In this document: piece after piece, positions 1-8,578 of the stretch
How the letters are laid out: every line of letters begins with the position of its first letter
Numbering within the stretch: position 1 is the first letter of the stretch
NCBI RefSeq assembly: GCF_013284035.1
Contig: NZ_CP054141.1
Coordinates: 868,001-932,000, forward strand
Direction: 5' to 3'
DNA: 64,000 nucleotides
Source: Flavobacterium sp. M31R6
Lineage (GTDB): Bacteria; Bacteroidota; Bacteroidia; Flavobacteriales; Flavobacteriaceae
Position numbers and translations under genes: made by a program
The notes under the pieces: model-generated
What the model saw: the letters and a program-made list of their open reading frames with translations, nothing else
Database searches by the model: none
What the model was told of the DNA's origin: nothing

Positions 1-389
1 CAGCTATTGCGCTGAACGACGTTTATGGTAAAAAACAAGTTTGCAGCGGTCCAATGTACAAAGCAATGGAAATTAAAGGAAATCAGGTTACATTAAGTTT
101 TGCATCCATCGGAAGTGGATTGTCAACTCCTGATAATTCAGTAAACGTGAAAGGTTTTGAAGTTGCAGGTGCCGATAAAGTTTTTTACCCTGCCAAAGCT
201 ACTATTAAAGACAACAAAGTAATTGTTTCTAGCGAAGCGGTTCCAAATCCAATTGCCGTTCATTACGGCTGGGCCGATGATGATACTGAAATAAACCTTT
301 TCAATAAAGAAAAATTCCCTGCATCACCTTTCAGAACCGATGATTGGGAAATGATTACGGCAAACGAAAAATATAGTATTAGTAAGTAA
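1..389 (+). CDS. Sialate O-acetylesterase, C-terminal part (5' end outside window)
   Basis: The reading frame enters from the left edge (first full codon at base 3) and ends at the TAA at 387-389, leaving about 128 residues. They match the C-terminal end of secreted SGNH-type sialate O-acetylesterases: a beta-rich stretch containing GSGLSTPD and KGFEVAGADKVF, then the closing block HYGWADD and ASPFRTDDW. Family enzymes remove acetyl groups from sialic acid or, in Bacteroidota glycan loci, from other acetylated sugars. The catalytic Ser and Asp/His are upstream of the window. The GH95 fucosidase follows 162 bp downstream on the same strand, so both probably belong to one glycan-utilisation operon. 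Confidence 0.8.
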   Translation, partial: AIALNDVYGKKQVCSGPMYKAMEIKGNQVTLSFASIGSGLSTPDNSVNVKGFEVAGADKVFYPAKATIKDNKVIVSSEAVPNPIAVHYGWADDDTEINLFNKEKFPASPFRTDDWEMITANEKYSISK

Positions 390-395
390 TTATAA

Positions 396-509
396 GGGCG
401 TGACCACATTTACAAAAGGCGCTATTCAGCAAGCCGCTTATTGTGCGCCTTTCGTAAATGCGGTCGGGCTATCCGCACTACTTCGGTAGTTTGCTGTTAT
501 CCCTCACGC
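396..509 (+). repeat. Dispersed structured repeat, copy 1 (subfamily A)
   Basis: A 114-bp element that recurs inverted at 60961-61075. Its ends pair (GCGTGA with TCACGC). Inside are a long hairpin (ACC.CATTTAC with GTAAATG.GGT, then AAAGGCGC with GCGCCTTT) and a small CTAC-TTCG-GTAG hairpin, giving a three-way-junction shape. The flanks GGTCGGGCTATCCG and TATCCC are shared with the other copy while the stems differ. It may belong to the Flavo-1 RNA family of Bacteroidota; that attribution is from memory and untested. Confidence 0.75.
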
Positions 510-551
510 ATGTGAAGTGCAAATAAGATCTTTCATATAAATAAGTAATAC

Positions 552-2960
552 ATGAAATCAAATCTTTTAAAAAAACTGTTTCTAGTTTTCATCTGTTCCT
601 CTTTTGGCGGAAAAGTTGTTGCACAATCCAATCATATTCTATGGTACAACCAACCGGCCGATTATTTTGAAGAAAGCTTGGTTTTGGGAAATGGAAAAAT
701 GGGAGCGACGGTTTTTGGAGGTGTCAATACGGAAAAAATTTATTTGAACGACATCACGCTTTGGTCGGGCGAGCCCGTAAATGCCAATATGAATCCTGAA
801 GCTTACAAAAATATTCCCGCCATTCGCGAAGCATTAAAAAACGAGGATTATAAGTTGGCCGACGAATTAAACAAAAAGATTCAAGGCAAGAATTCCGAAT
901 CTTATGCGCCATTGGGAACTATGGAGATTAATAATTTTCACGAAGGAAAAGTTTCTAACTATTATAGAGAACTGGATATTTCCAATGCAACTTCCAAAGT
1001 CAGTTACGAAATAGATGGCGTAAAATATACCCGCGAATATTTTGTTTCTGCGCCAGATCAAATTATGGTCATTAAATTGAAAAGCAGTAAAAAAGGAGCT
1101 TTAAATTTTGATATTCATTCGAACAGTTTATTGAATTCGAATTCAGAAGTAAAGGACAAAGTTCTAGCAATGAATGGCACTGCGCCAATTCATGAAAACC
1201 CAAAATATACAGTTCCGCTCCCTTTTTTGACAGGAAAAGAAAGAGGGACACGATTTACAAATTTGATAAAAATAAAAAATACCGATGGGTCAATTGTAAG
1301 TTCAGCCAATAGTTTGGGTTTAAAAGATGGAACAGAAGCCATAATTTATGTTTCGATTGCAACCAGTTTTAATGGTTTTGACAAAAATCCTGCTACCGAA
1401 GGTCTAAACGACAAAGCAATTGCATTAGAAAATCTAAACAAGGCATTTGCAAAGCCATTCGAAAATATAAAACAATCACATATTGCTGATTATCAAAAAT
1501 TCTATAATCGGGTTAGTTTAAATTTAGGAAAAACAACTGCGCCAGATTTGCCAACAGACGAACGTTTATTGCGATACGCCGATGGGAAGGAAGATAAAAA
1601 TTTGGAAACATTATATTTTCAGTACGGACGTTATTTGCTGATAAGCAGTTCCAGAACCAAAGGTGTTCCTGCCAACTTGCAAGGACTTTGGAACCCACAT
1701 CTAAACCCTCCATGGAGTTGTAACTATACAATGAATATCAATTTGGAAGAGAATTATTGGCTTGCCGAAAGTACCAATCTTTCCGAAATGCATATGCCTC
1801 TTTTGAGTTTTATAAAAAATCTTTCAGTGACGGGTAAAGTGACCGCCAAGACTTTTTATGGAATAAATGAAGGTTGGGCCGCTGCACATAATTCAGATAT
1901 TTGGGCTATGACAAATCCAGTTGGAGTTTTTGGAAACGAAGATCCTGTGTGGGCTTGTTGGAATACGGCGGGAGCATGGTTAAGCACGCATATTTGGGAG
2001 CACTATATTTTTAGTCAAGACAAAAATTATCTAAAAAACGAAGGGTATCCGATTATGAAAGGAGCTTCTGAGTTTTTTTTGCAATGGATGGTTACGGACA
2101 AAAACGGAAGCTTAATCACTTCGCCATCAACTTCTCCAGAAAACAAATACAAGACCCCAGATGGTTTTATAGGTGCAACATTGTACGGAGGAACGGCAGA
2201 TTTGGCTATGATACGCGAGTGTTTTGACAAAACCATTAAAGCCTCTAAAGTTTTAAATGTTGATGCCGAATTCAGGGCAAAACTTGAAACGGCGCTTTCC
2301 AAATTCTATCCTTATCAAATAGGAAAGAATGGAAATCTGCAGGAATGGTATTTTGATTGGAATGATGAAGATCCTCAACACCGTCATCAGTCGCATTTAT
2401 TCGGGCTTTTTCCGGGTGACCACATTACGCCATTAAAAACGCCTGATTTAGCCAAAGCTTCGAGACAAACTTTAGAAATAAAAGGAGACGAGACTACAGG
2501 TTGGTCAAAAGGATGGCGTATTAATCTTTGGGCAAGACTTTGGGACGGTAATCGGGCTTACAAAATGTTCCGGGAACTGCTTCGTTATGTAGATCCCGAC
2601 GGAAAGAAAACGGAAAAACCAAGAAGAGGTGGAGGTACGTACCCTAATTTGTTCGATGCCCATCCACCGTTTCAAATTGATGGTAATTTTGGAGGAGCTG
2701 CAGCCGTTGCCGAAATGCTGGTGCAGTCCAATGAAAACGAAATCCGATTACTGCCAGCCTTACCCGACGCTTGGGAAAGCGGATCTGTAAAAGGAATTTG
2801 TGCCCGAGGAGGTTTTGAAATTTCAATGAAATGGGAAGCCAAAAAGCTAAAGACAGTTTCAGTTTTTTCTAAAGTTGGCGGAAAAACAACGCTCATCAGT
2901 GGAGACAAAAAGAAAGATGTTGCTTTGAAAGAAGGACAGAAATTGGAAATAGTTTGGTAA
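552..2960 (+). CDS. Glycoside hydrolase family 95 alpha-L-fucosidase
   Basis: An 802-residue enzyme with an N-terminal signal peptide (cleavage likely after VVAQ, residue ~25), so exported. The start of the mature protein (ILWYNQPADYFEESLVLGNGKMGA, with YLNDITLWSGEP further on) is the characteristic GH95 N-terminal domain. Known GH95 catalytic elements are visible: MNINLEENYW near residue 394 (the Asn pair), SPSTSPEN near 524 (general acid Glu) and DGNFGG near 710 (Asp). Family members hydrolyse alpha-1,2-linked fucose, or galactose in some plant-cell-wall enzymes. Length is normal for the family. It follows an O-acetylesterase gene, consistent with a polysaccharide-utilisation locus handling acetylated, fucosylated glycans. 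The exact substrate cannot be read from sequence. Confidence 0.93.
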   Translation: MKSNLLKKLFLVFICSSFGGKVVAQSNHILWYNQPADYFEESLVLGNGKMGATVFGGVNTEKIYLNDITLWSGEPVNANMNPEAYKNIPAIREALKNEDYKLADELNKKIQGKNSESYAPLGTMEINNFHEGKVSNYYRELDISNATSKVSYEIDGVKYTREYFVSAPDQIMVIKLKSSKKGALNFDIHSNSLLNSNSEVKDKVLAMNGTAPIHENPKYTVPLPFLTGKERGTRFTNLIKIKNTDGSIVSSANSLGLKDGTEAIIYVSIATSFNGFDKNPATEGLNDKAIALENLNKAFAKPFENIKQSHIADYQKFYNRVSLNLGKTTAPDLPTDERLLRYADGKEDKNLETLYFQYGRYLLISSSRTKGVPANLQGLWNPHLNPPWSCNYTMNINLEENYWLAESTNLSEMHMPLLSFIKNLSVTGKVTAKTFYGINEGWAAAHNSDIWAMTNPVGVFGNEDPVWACWNTAGAWLSTHIWEHYIFSQDKNYLKNEGYPIMKGASEFFLQWMVTDKNGSLITSPSTSPENKYKTPDGFIGATLYGGTADLAMIRECFDKTIKASKVLNVDAEFRAKLETALSKFYPYQIGKNGNLQEWYFDWNDEDPQHRHQSHLFGLFPGDHITPLKTPDLAKASRQTLEIKGDETTGWSKGWRINLWARLWDGNRAYKMFRELLRYVDPDGKKTEKPRRGGGTYPNLFDAHPPFQIDGNFGGAAAVAEMLVQSNENEIRLLPALPDAWESGSVKGICARGGFEISMKWEAKKLKTVSVFSKVGGKTTLISGDKKKDVALKEGQKLEIVW

Positions 2961-3043
2961 AAAAGAGTCACACAGATCTATTTGTGATGCAGCTCAAAAA
3001 AATAAAAACGTAGATTTGCTTCGCCAGTTCGCTATCACTCTGG

Positions 3044-3116
3044 TCACAAATTAACACAGATTGAAATTTAGCCTAATTTCATTATACAATTTGTGAAAAT
3101 TTGTGAAATTTGTGTT
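3044..3116. repeat. Word-type inverted repeat (CACAAATT / AATTTGTG)
   Basis: Left arm about 3045-3069 with CACAAATT and ACACAGATT; right arm 3088-3114 with AATTTGTG repeated three times. It lies between the convergent fucosidase and oxidoreductase genes. It is one of a class of intergenic inverted repeats built from short repeated words found across this window. A role as a bidirectional transcription stop is possible. Confidence 0.55.
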
Positions 3117-3129
3117 TAACTATTTAATA

Positions 3130-4110
3130 TCAGTTTCCAATGATTTGATCCATCACCCAGCTGGTATGTGCAGCTGTAAATCCGTTGGATGGATGTTTTT
3201 GATTTCCTAGCAGCTGTTCCCGCATTTGTTCTGCATGATATAACTGAATGTTTTCCGGATGTTCAATGATGTGTGTTGATTCTCCTTCTTCCGTTTTAAG
3301 AATTAATGGTTCATTTTCGAAAACAGAGAAAGTGATTTTACCTTTACTACCGTAAATTTCAACGACATCTTCACGCTCAAAAGCGCCAAAATTCCAACTA
3401 CCGCTACCTGTTATTCCAGATTCGTGAAGCCAATTGGCGACAGCTGCATCTTTTGAAGTGTATAATCCTTGTTGATTGAGACTAATTCCATGAACTTCTT
3501 TTATGGTTCCAAAATAATGGATGAATAAATCCAATCCATGACTGGCCAAATCATCGAAGTAACCGCCAGTTGCGATTTTTATATCGGTTCGCCAATTGTA
3601 TTCGCCGGAACGATCTAGTTCGCTTGTGGGCTTGCTCAAATGCCATCTGATGTGCCTCACTTCGCCAATAGTTTTCGAATCGATCCATTTCTTGATTTGC
3701 TCGAATCGTGGTAGTGTTCGTCTATAATAGGCAACGAATAAAGGAACATTTTTAGTTTTGAAAGTTTCTGCAATGTCCAAACAATCTTGGTAATTGGGCG
3801 CTAAAGGTTTTTCGATACAGCAAGGTTTTCCAGCCTCGGCTACTTTTAAACCATAATATTTATGGGTATCGGGTGGTGTAGCAATATATACAGCATCAAC
3901 TTCAGTATCATTAATCAGTTCGTCGGCATTTGTGTAATATTTGTTTATTCCATGTCTTTTGGCATAATCCGCCGCTTTTTCTGCATCTCTGCGCATTACT
4001 GCTGATATTGTAAAACCTTTTGTTTTTTGATAGGCGGGGCCACTTTTTAATTCCGTGACATTGCCACAACCAATAATTCCCCAACGGATTGTTTTGGTAA
4101 TTTCACTCAT
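3130..4110 (-). CDS. Gfo/Idh/MocA family NAD(P)-dependent oxidoreductase
   Basis: The 326-residue protein begins at the ATG at 4110. An upstream in-frame ATG at 4158 would overlap the preceding gene and adds residues the family lacks. The N-terminal Rossmann fold shows WGIIGCGNV (residues 10-18, GxGxxN-type dinucleotide motif), and EKPLAP at 100-105 is the family's conserved EKP signature with its catalytic-site lysine. The C-terminal half is the alpha/beta substrate domain (GGYFDDLASHGLDLF, containing the conserved His). Such enzymes oxidise or reduce sugars, inositols or related polyols with NAD(P). The gene starts 10 bp after the DsbA-like gene and is likely co-transcribed with it. The substrate is unknown. 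Confidence 0.85.
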   Translation of the reverse strand: MSEITKTIRWGIIGCGNVTELKSGPAYQKTKGFTISAVMRRDAEKAADYAKRHGINKYYTNADELINDTEVDAVYIATPPDTHKYYGLKVAEAGKPCCIEKPLAPNYQDCLDIAETFKTKNVPLFVAYYRRTLPRFEQIKKWIDSKTIGEVRHIRWHLSKPTSELDRSGEYNWRTDIKIATGGYFDDLASHGLDLFIHYFGTIKEVHGISLNQQGLYTSKDAAVANWLHESGITGSGSWNFGAFEREDVVEIYGSKGKITFSVFENEPLILKTEEGESTHIIEHPENIQLYHAEQMREQLLGNQKHPSNGFTAAHTSWVMDQIIGN

Positions 4111-4120
4111 ATTTATTGTA

Positions 4121-4837
4121 TTATTCACAACCGTCAATTCCGCAACTGTTTTCTCCATTGGTGTTTTGAAGTTTTAATTTGGTATCAAAATTTCCTTCTT
4201 CCCAGGTTTTTTCCAATGTCTTCAGAAACACATCGGTTGGTTGCGCACCAGATACAGCATATTTATTGTCAAATACGAAAAATGGAACTCCAGTTACTCC
4301 AATAGCCTGTGCTTCTTCTTGGTCTTGTCTCACTTCATTGGCATAAAGGTCAGTGTTTAATACGTTTTCAATTGCTTCCTTTTCTAATCCTACTTCGAGA
4401 CCCAAAGATTCTAAAGTTTTCAAATCATTTACATCTTTACCATCTGTTAAGTAGGCTTTGAATAAAAGTTCTTCCAATTCATTGGATAAATTGTGTTTTT
4501 TGGCTAAATGCAACAATCGATGAGCATTTAATGAATTGGCCAAAATGGCTTTTTCAAAATGAAAATCCAATCCTGATTTTTTAGCATTTTCAGTCATGTT
4601 ATCTATCATTGTTTGTGCCCAATCGCTATTTTTTCTATATTTTTCTGCCAAATGATCTACAATGCTTTCATTTGGTGTTGCTACAAAACTCGGATCCAAT
4701 TGAAAACTTTTCCATTCAATTGCAACGGAATTTTTATTTTCAAATTGGTTTAGAGCTTCCTCTATTTTTCTTTTCCCTATATAGCAAAACGGACACATTA
4801 CATCCGACCAGATTTGTATTTTTAATTGATTTTCCAT
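4121..4837 (-). CDS. DsbA-family thiol oxidoreductase (FrnE-like), cytoplasmic
   Basis: 238 residues from the ATG at 4837. The open frame extends upstream to 4861, but MENQLKIQIWSD is the usual family start. The thioredoxin-fold active site CPFC is at residues 15-18, and the cis-proline loop GVTGVPFF precedes VFDNKYAVSGAQ, which is typical of the FrnE/2-hydroxychromene-carboxylate-isomerase branch of DsbA. There is no signal peptide, so it acts in the cytoplasm, probably as a disulfide oxidoreductase or isomerase. The C-terminus carries an extra Cys pair (NSCGIDGCE), a feature I recall from FrnE proteins. It sits between arsR and the Gfo/Idh/MocA gene. Confidence 0.85.
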   Translation of the reverse strand: MENQLKIQIWSDVMCPFCYIGKRKIEEALNQFENKNSVAIEWKSFQLDPSFVATPNESIVDHLAEKYRKNSDWAQTMIDNMTENAKKSGLDFHFEKAILANSLNAHRLLHLAKKHNLSNELEELLFKAYLTDGKDVNDLKTLESLGLEVGLEKEAIENVLNTDLYANEVRQDQEEAQAIGVTGVPFFVFDNKYAVSGAQPTDVFLKTLEKTWEEGNFDTKLKLQNTNGENSCGIDGCE

Positions 4838-4943
4838 ATTTATTTTTTTCTGCGTAGGCAAAGGTTGTAAAATGCAAAATTATGAAATTGGATATTGAAG
4901 CTTTTGCATTTAGGATTTTATTGTGAATTGATTAAGTGTGATG

Positions 4944-5372
4944 CTAATCAGTTTTGTTTTTTTTATTTGGAAATTGATAGTTGTATTGTTTCAAATTCAA
5001 TTTTTTTTCATTTTTCATTTTAGGGATAACAGTACTATATAATGGTTCTGTTTTATTTGAGATTGCTCTGTTGGATAGGTAATTGGTCAAATATTTTTTA
5101 AGTATTTGTATTTTGTCTACTTCAATAGAATAAATGGTTTTCTTTCCTTCGTTTTTTACATTTAATAGGTTGGCTTTTTTTAATTCTAATAAATGCTTGG
5201 ATATCGTTGATTGTGCCAATGGAATTAACGCTACAATTTCACCACAAGTTCTATTGTTTTTTTTCCATAGTAAAGTCATAATCTGCATGCGTGTTGGATG
5301 ACCTAATGCTTTGCAGATTTCAGCTATCGCATTTGTTTCTGTATCGAAATCTAAGTGTTTAGTTGTTCCCAT
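4944..5372 (-). CDS. ArsR-family winged-helix transcriptional regulator
   Basis: About 142 residues; the start is taken as MGTTKHLD, with an ATG two codons upstream (5378) as an alternative. The core reads as an ArsR winged helix: ICKALGHPTRMQIMTLL (helices 1-2), NRTCGEIVALIPLAQSTISKHLLELKKANLL (recognition helix) and KNEGKKTIYSI (wing). The metal-sensing ELCVCDL box of true ArsR/SmtB arsenic sensors is absent and only one Cys (RTCGE) is present, so a redox or other signal is as likely as a metal. A near-palindromic site lies 12-34 bp upstream of the start codon. The DsbA-like and oxidoreductase genes follow on the same strand and may be its targets. Confidence 0.85.
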   Translation of the reverse strand: MGTTKHLDFDTETNAIAEICKALGHPTRMQIMTLLWKKNNRTCGEIVALIPLAQSTISKHLLELKKANLLNVKNEGKKTIYSIEVDKIQILKKYLTNYLSNRAISNKTEPLYSTVIPKMKNEKKLNLKQYNYQFPNKKNKTD

Positions 5373-5390
5373 AAGCATCCATTAATTTAT

Positions 5391-5406
5391 ATCGTAATTT
5401 AGCGAT
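5391..5406. promoter_or_regulatory. Candidate ArsR operator
   Basis: ATCG-TAATTTAG-CGAT, an imperfect dyad with ATCG/CGAT arms just upstream of the arsR start (5372). ArsR-type repressors commonly bind AT-rich dyads overlapping their own promoter, so autoregulation is inferred from position and symmetry only. Confidence 0.45.
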
Positions 5407-5647
5407 TATATTTGATATGCAGTGTGTTGTATATGTTTTATTTGATTTAATTTTTCTGTTTATTTAATAATTTTATTCAAAATGTTTGGCCTTACTTTAT
5501 AAAAACCAAATTATATTTTGGTATGAAAATTCAGGTATAAATACGTGTAAAGGAAAATTTTTTAATTGATAGCTTTGAAAATATCAAAAAAGTATTAAGA
5601 TTTCAAAATAGCTCAATTAGGTTTTTTTAGGTGGTTTTAATCTTTTT
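5407..5647. other. Intergenic region between divergent arsR and TPR genes
   Basis: About 240 bp of very AT-rich DNA between the arsR operator and the putative promoter of the TPR gene. I see no open frame, hairpin or repeat here beyond scattered T and A runs. Confidence 0.5.
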
Positions 5648-5681
5648 TTTGATTTAGATAATGTCCCAACATTTACCTTTT
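5648..5681 (+). promoter_or_regulatory. Putative Bacteroidota promoter of the TPR gene
   Basis: TTTG at 5648-5651 and TACCTTTT at 5674-5681 are separated by 22 bp. This resembles the Bacteroidota -33/-7 consensus (TTTG, TAnnTTTG) with the final G replaced by T. It ends 22 bp before the ATG at 5704. Confidence 0.4.
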
Positions 5682-5703
5682 TTATTAATTTAAACTACCA
5701 TTT

Positions 5704-6972
5704 ATGAAAAGTACTTTTAAAACCCTTTTTAGTTTGTTGTTGTTTATTCCATTGACTTATGCTCAAAAAAATCAAATTAAAGCTGCTCAAAAGGAATCAA
5801 AAGCTGGTAATTCGGAACAAGTAATTGCAATTTTATCTCCGGTGGAATATTTGATTAGCAACGCTTCAGATGAAGACAGAATTCATTTTTACTATATAAA
5901 AGGAACTGCTTTAATGGATTTGGCCAACAAAAACATTAATACTTCCAAGAATCTTTCGCAAGCTGTTATAGCATTTAATGATTTGATTGAAGTCGAGAAA
6001 GAATCAAACCAAAATAGGTATACTTCTGAGGCAATCGAATCACTTCATAAGATAAAAGAAGGGCTTGTAAATAGTGCTAATGAGGATTTAACAGTCGAAA
6101 ATTTTACGGAATCTTCCAGTAAATTTTATCAAGCTTATTTAATAGATAAAATAGATACGCTGCAATTGTATAATGCAGCAGTTAGTTTTAAAAATGCCCA
6201 CGAAAATGATTTGGCGCTAAAATGTTACGAAGAATTAAAAGCGATTAAGTATTCAGGAAATATTGAGGTTTATATCGCTTACAGCAAAAGTAAATTGAAG
6301 GATGAGTATTTTGGGACTATAAAAGAGAGAAATACTCAAATTCAAAATGGAACCCATTTCAGACCTAGACAAGAATTTCAATCCAAAAAGGCCGAAATAT
6401 ATAAAAGCATTGCTATGATTTATGTCCAAAGTGGCTATAAAGAAAAAGCGATGAAAGCAATCTCACAGGCCCGAAATCTGGACAGTCAAGATTTGTCACT
6501 AGCCTTGGTTGAAGCCAATTTGTACTTGGAAACCAAAGATTATGATTATTTTGACAATCTAGTTTCAGTTATTATAGAATCAAATCCCAACAATGCACAA
6601 TTGATGACTAATTTAGGTGTGAATTGCCAAAATGAACAATATTATGATGGTGCTGTATACTATTATAAAAAGGCTATAGAAATGAATCCTCAATACGCTG
6701 AGGCATATGTAAACCTTTCAGCGTTATTGGTGGAGAAAAGTATTAAAGTAGGAAACCAAATGAATGAATATTTGGGATCTTCAGACTCTGATAAAAAGAC
6801 TTTTGGTGAATTGAAAACTGAGAAGGAACAAATTGTAAAAAGTGTGTTTAGAAATCTTCAAAAAGTAGTTAGTATTGATCCTTTCAATAGTAGTGTAAAA
6901 CAATTAACGAATAGTATGAATGCGACAAACATTAATAATTCATCAAGAGGTGCTTTGGCATCTGGTGAATAA
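5704..6972 (+). CDS. Secreted tetratricopeptide-repeat protein
   Basis: 422 residues with a signal peptide (MKSTFKTLFSLLLFIPLTYAQ). The rest is helical with TPR character, clearest at residues ~285-350: PNNAQLMTNLGVNCQ, DGAVYYYKKAIEMNPQYAEAYVNLSALL. Earlier repeats are weaker (KEKAMKAISQARNLDSQDLSLALVEA). TPR arrays are protein-protein interaction scaffolds. No catalytic domain is visible, so the role is probably assembly or binding in the periplasm or outer membrane. Proteins of this composition are common in Flavobacteriaceae, but I do not recognise a specific function. It is monocistronic, with its own putative promoter and a strong terminator. Confidence 0.8.
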   Translation: MKSTFKTLFSLLLFIPLTYAQKNQIKAAQKESKAGNSEQVIAILSPVEYLISNASDEDRIHFYYIKGTALMDLANKNINTSKNLSQAVIAFNDLIEVEKESNQNRYTSEAIESLHKIKEGLVNSANEDLTVENFTESSSKFYQAYLIDKIDTLQLYNAAVSFKNAHENDLALKCYEELKAIKYSGNIEVYIAYSKSKLKDEYFGTIKERNTQIQNGTHFRPRQEFQSKKAEIYKSIAMIYVQSGYKEKAMKAISQARNLDSQDLSLALVEANLYLETKDYDYFDNLVSVIIESNPNNAQLMTNLGVNCQNEQYYDGAVYYYKKAIEMNPQYAEAYVNLSALLVEKSIKVGNQMNEYLGSSDSDKKTFGELKTEKEQIVKSVFRNLQKVVSIDPFNSSVKQLTNSMNATNINNSSRGALASGE

Positions 6973-7088
6973 AGGATTTATAATATTGAAAAAAGGGTAT
7001 AATAGTCAACTGGATTATATCAAAATAATAGCTAAAATTAGCTAGCAATAGTATAATGTTAAGTTTTGAGTTGAATTAGATTAGGGTA

Positions 7089-7124
7089 AAAAACCATCAA
7101 TTATTACAATTGGTGGTTTTTTTT
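7089..7124 (+). terminator. Rho-independent terminator of the TPR gene
   Basis: Stem AAACCATCAATT (7091-7102) with AATTGGTGGTTT (7108-7119), a 5-nt loop, followed by a run of Ts to 7124. Confidence 0.85.
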
Positions 7125-7129
7125 ATGTC

Positions 7130-7165
7130 AAATAAAAAAGTCACTAACAGTAGTATTAGTGACTT
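7130..7165 (-). terminator. Rho-independent terminator of the nuo operon
   Basis: Stem AAGTCACTAA (7138-7147) with TTAGTGACTT (7156-7165). Read on the minus strand, the stem is followed by a T run. It sits 23 bp past the nuoN stop codon and marks the end of the complex I operon. Confidence 0.85.
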
Positions 7166-7188
7166 AAAATATATTTTTTTTAAAGAGC

Positions 7189-8559
7189 TTAAGCTAATAG
7201 ATCTAAAACTAGTGAAGGAAACAATCCTATAACGATATTTAGAAGAATAGCAACAACGGCAACTGCATAAATCAAGAATGGTTGTCCTGTACGAGCTTCG
7301 TTTGGTTCTTTGGTGTACATTGCTAAAATCAATTTAAAGTAGTAACCAACGCTTATAATTGAGTTGATAACTGCAAATATAACCACGACTAAATATCCAG
7401 CTTGAATCGTTTGGCTAAACAAAACCAATTTGGCAAAGAAACCTGCAAAAATTGGAATACCTGCCATAGAAAGCAATGATCCGGTTAAAATAGCGGCCAA
7501 CAATGGATTTGTTTTTCCTAAACCATGAAAGTTTACAATATCTTCGTTTTCTCTGTTTTTACATACATATAATATAACGCTGAAAGCAGCAATACCAGAT
7601 AATGCATAAGCAGAAGTGTAATACAATAAGCTTCCTGCTGATGTAGATAAACTCAGTAAGGTCATCAACATAAATCCAGCGTGTGAAACACCAGAGAAGG
7701 CTAGCATACGTTTTACATTGACTTGTCTTAACGCCATGATGTTACCAACTGTCATAGAAAGGATTGAAACAACAACTACCACAATTTGGAACGAGTAATT
7801 GATATCGGCATGCATACTTGACAATAATTTATAAAGTGTCGCAATTGCCACAACTTTTGCCAAAGTGCTCATTAATGCTGTAGTCAAAGTTGGAGAACCT
7901 TCATAAACATCAGGAGCCCAAAAATGAAATGGAACTGCAGCGATTTTAAATAGCATTCCTATTGTAACCAAAACAATTCCGATTGGAAACCAAATAGGAA
8001 GCTCAGCTGATTGGGACATATCGCTAATTTCAACGATGTCGAATGAGCCCATTGCTCCATAAATCATACAGATTCCAAATAAAATAATTCCTGAGGCAAA
8101 AGATCCCATCAAGAAGTATTTCATACCAGCTTCATTACTTTTTATATTTACTCTATTGCTTGCTGCAAGAACATAAAGCGATATTGATAATATTTCTATT
8201 CCTAAAAAGAACATGGCCAAATTTCCAAAAGAAACCATGGCAACGGCTCCAGACAATAAGAATATTTTAATGGCGATATAATCAGAAAGTTTGCTTTGGT
8301 GATTGTCATAGAAATTATGGCTCAATGCTACCAAAAAAATAGTCAGCACAATAAATAAACTTGAAAAAGAAACTGAAAATTTACTTACCGTAATCATATT
8401 ATTATAGTAACTCGCAGGTGAGTTAAACTCAGAAACAGTAAGTCCTAGAATTGCTAATAATCCAATAATTGTTATTGGAATAATCGCTTTTCTAAAATCG
8501 AAGATTTCAAATATAAGGCATAAAACACCTAATCCTACTATAGCTATTAATGTTGTCAT
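7189..8559 (-). CDS. nuoN: NADH-quinone oxidoreductase subunit N
   Basis: 456 residues, almost entirely membrane helices, homologous to Mrp-type antiporter subunits. It is one of the three proton-pumping modules of the complex I membrane arm. Recognisable family stretches include GIEILSISLYVLAA, GMLFKIAAVPFHFWAPDVYEGSP (conserved Lys in the discontinuous helix and PFHFWAPDVY) and KRMLAFSGVSHAG. Length is standard. It is the last gene of the operon, 19 bp after nuoM, and a terminator follows. Confidence 0.96.
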   Translation of the reverse strand: MTTLIAIVGLGVLCLIFEIFDFRKAIIPITIIGLLAILGLTVSEFNSPASYYNNMITVSKFSVSFSSLFIVLTIFLVALSHNFYDNHQSKLSDYIAIKIFLLSGAVAMVSFGNLAMFFLGIEILSISLYVLAASNRVNIKSNEAGMKYFLMGSFASGIILFGICMIYGAMGSFDIVEISDMSQSAELPIWFPIGIVLVTIGMLFKIAAVPFHFWAPDVYEGSPTLTTALMSTLAKVVAIATLYKLLSSMHADINYSFQIVVVVVSILSMTVGNIMALRQVNVKRMLAFSGVSHAGFMLMTLLSLSTSAGSLLYYTSAYALSGIAAFSVILYVCKNRENEDIVNFHGLGKTNPLLAAILTGSLLSMAGIPIFAGFFAKLVLFSQTIQAGYLVVVIFAVINSIISVGYYFKLILAMYTKEPNEARTGQPFLIYAVAVVAILLNIVIGLFPSLVLDLLA

Positions 8560-8578
8560 TTATATTATGCTTTTTTAC

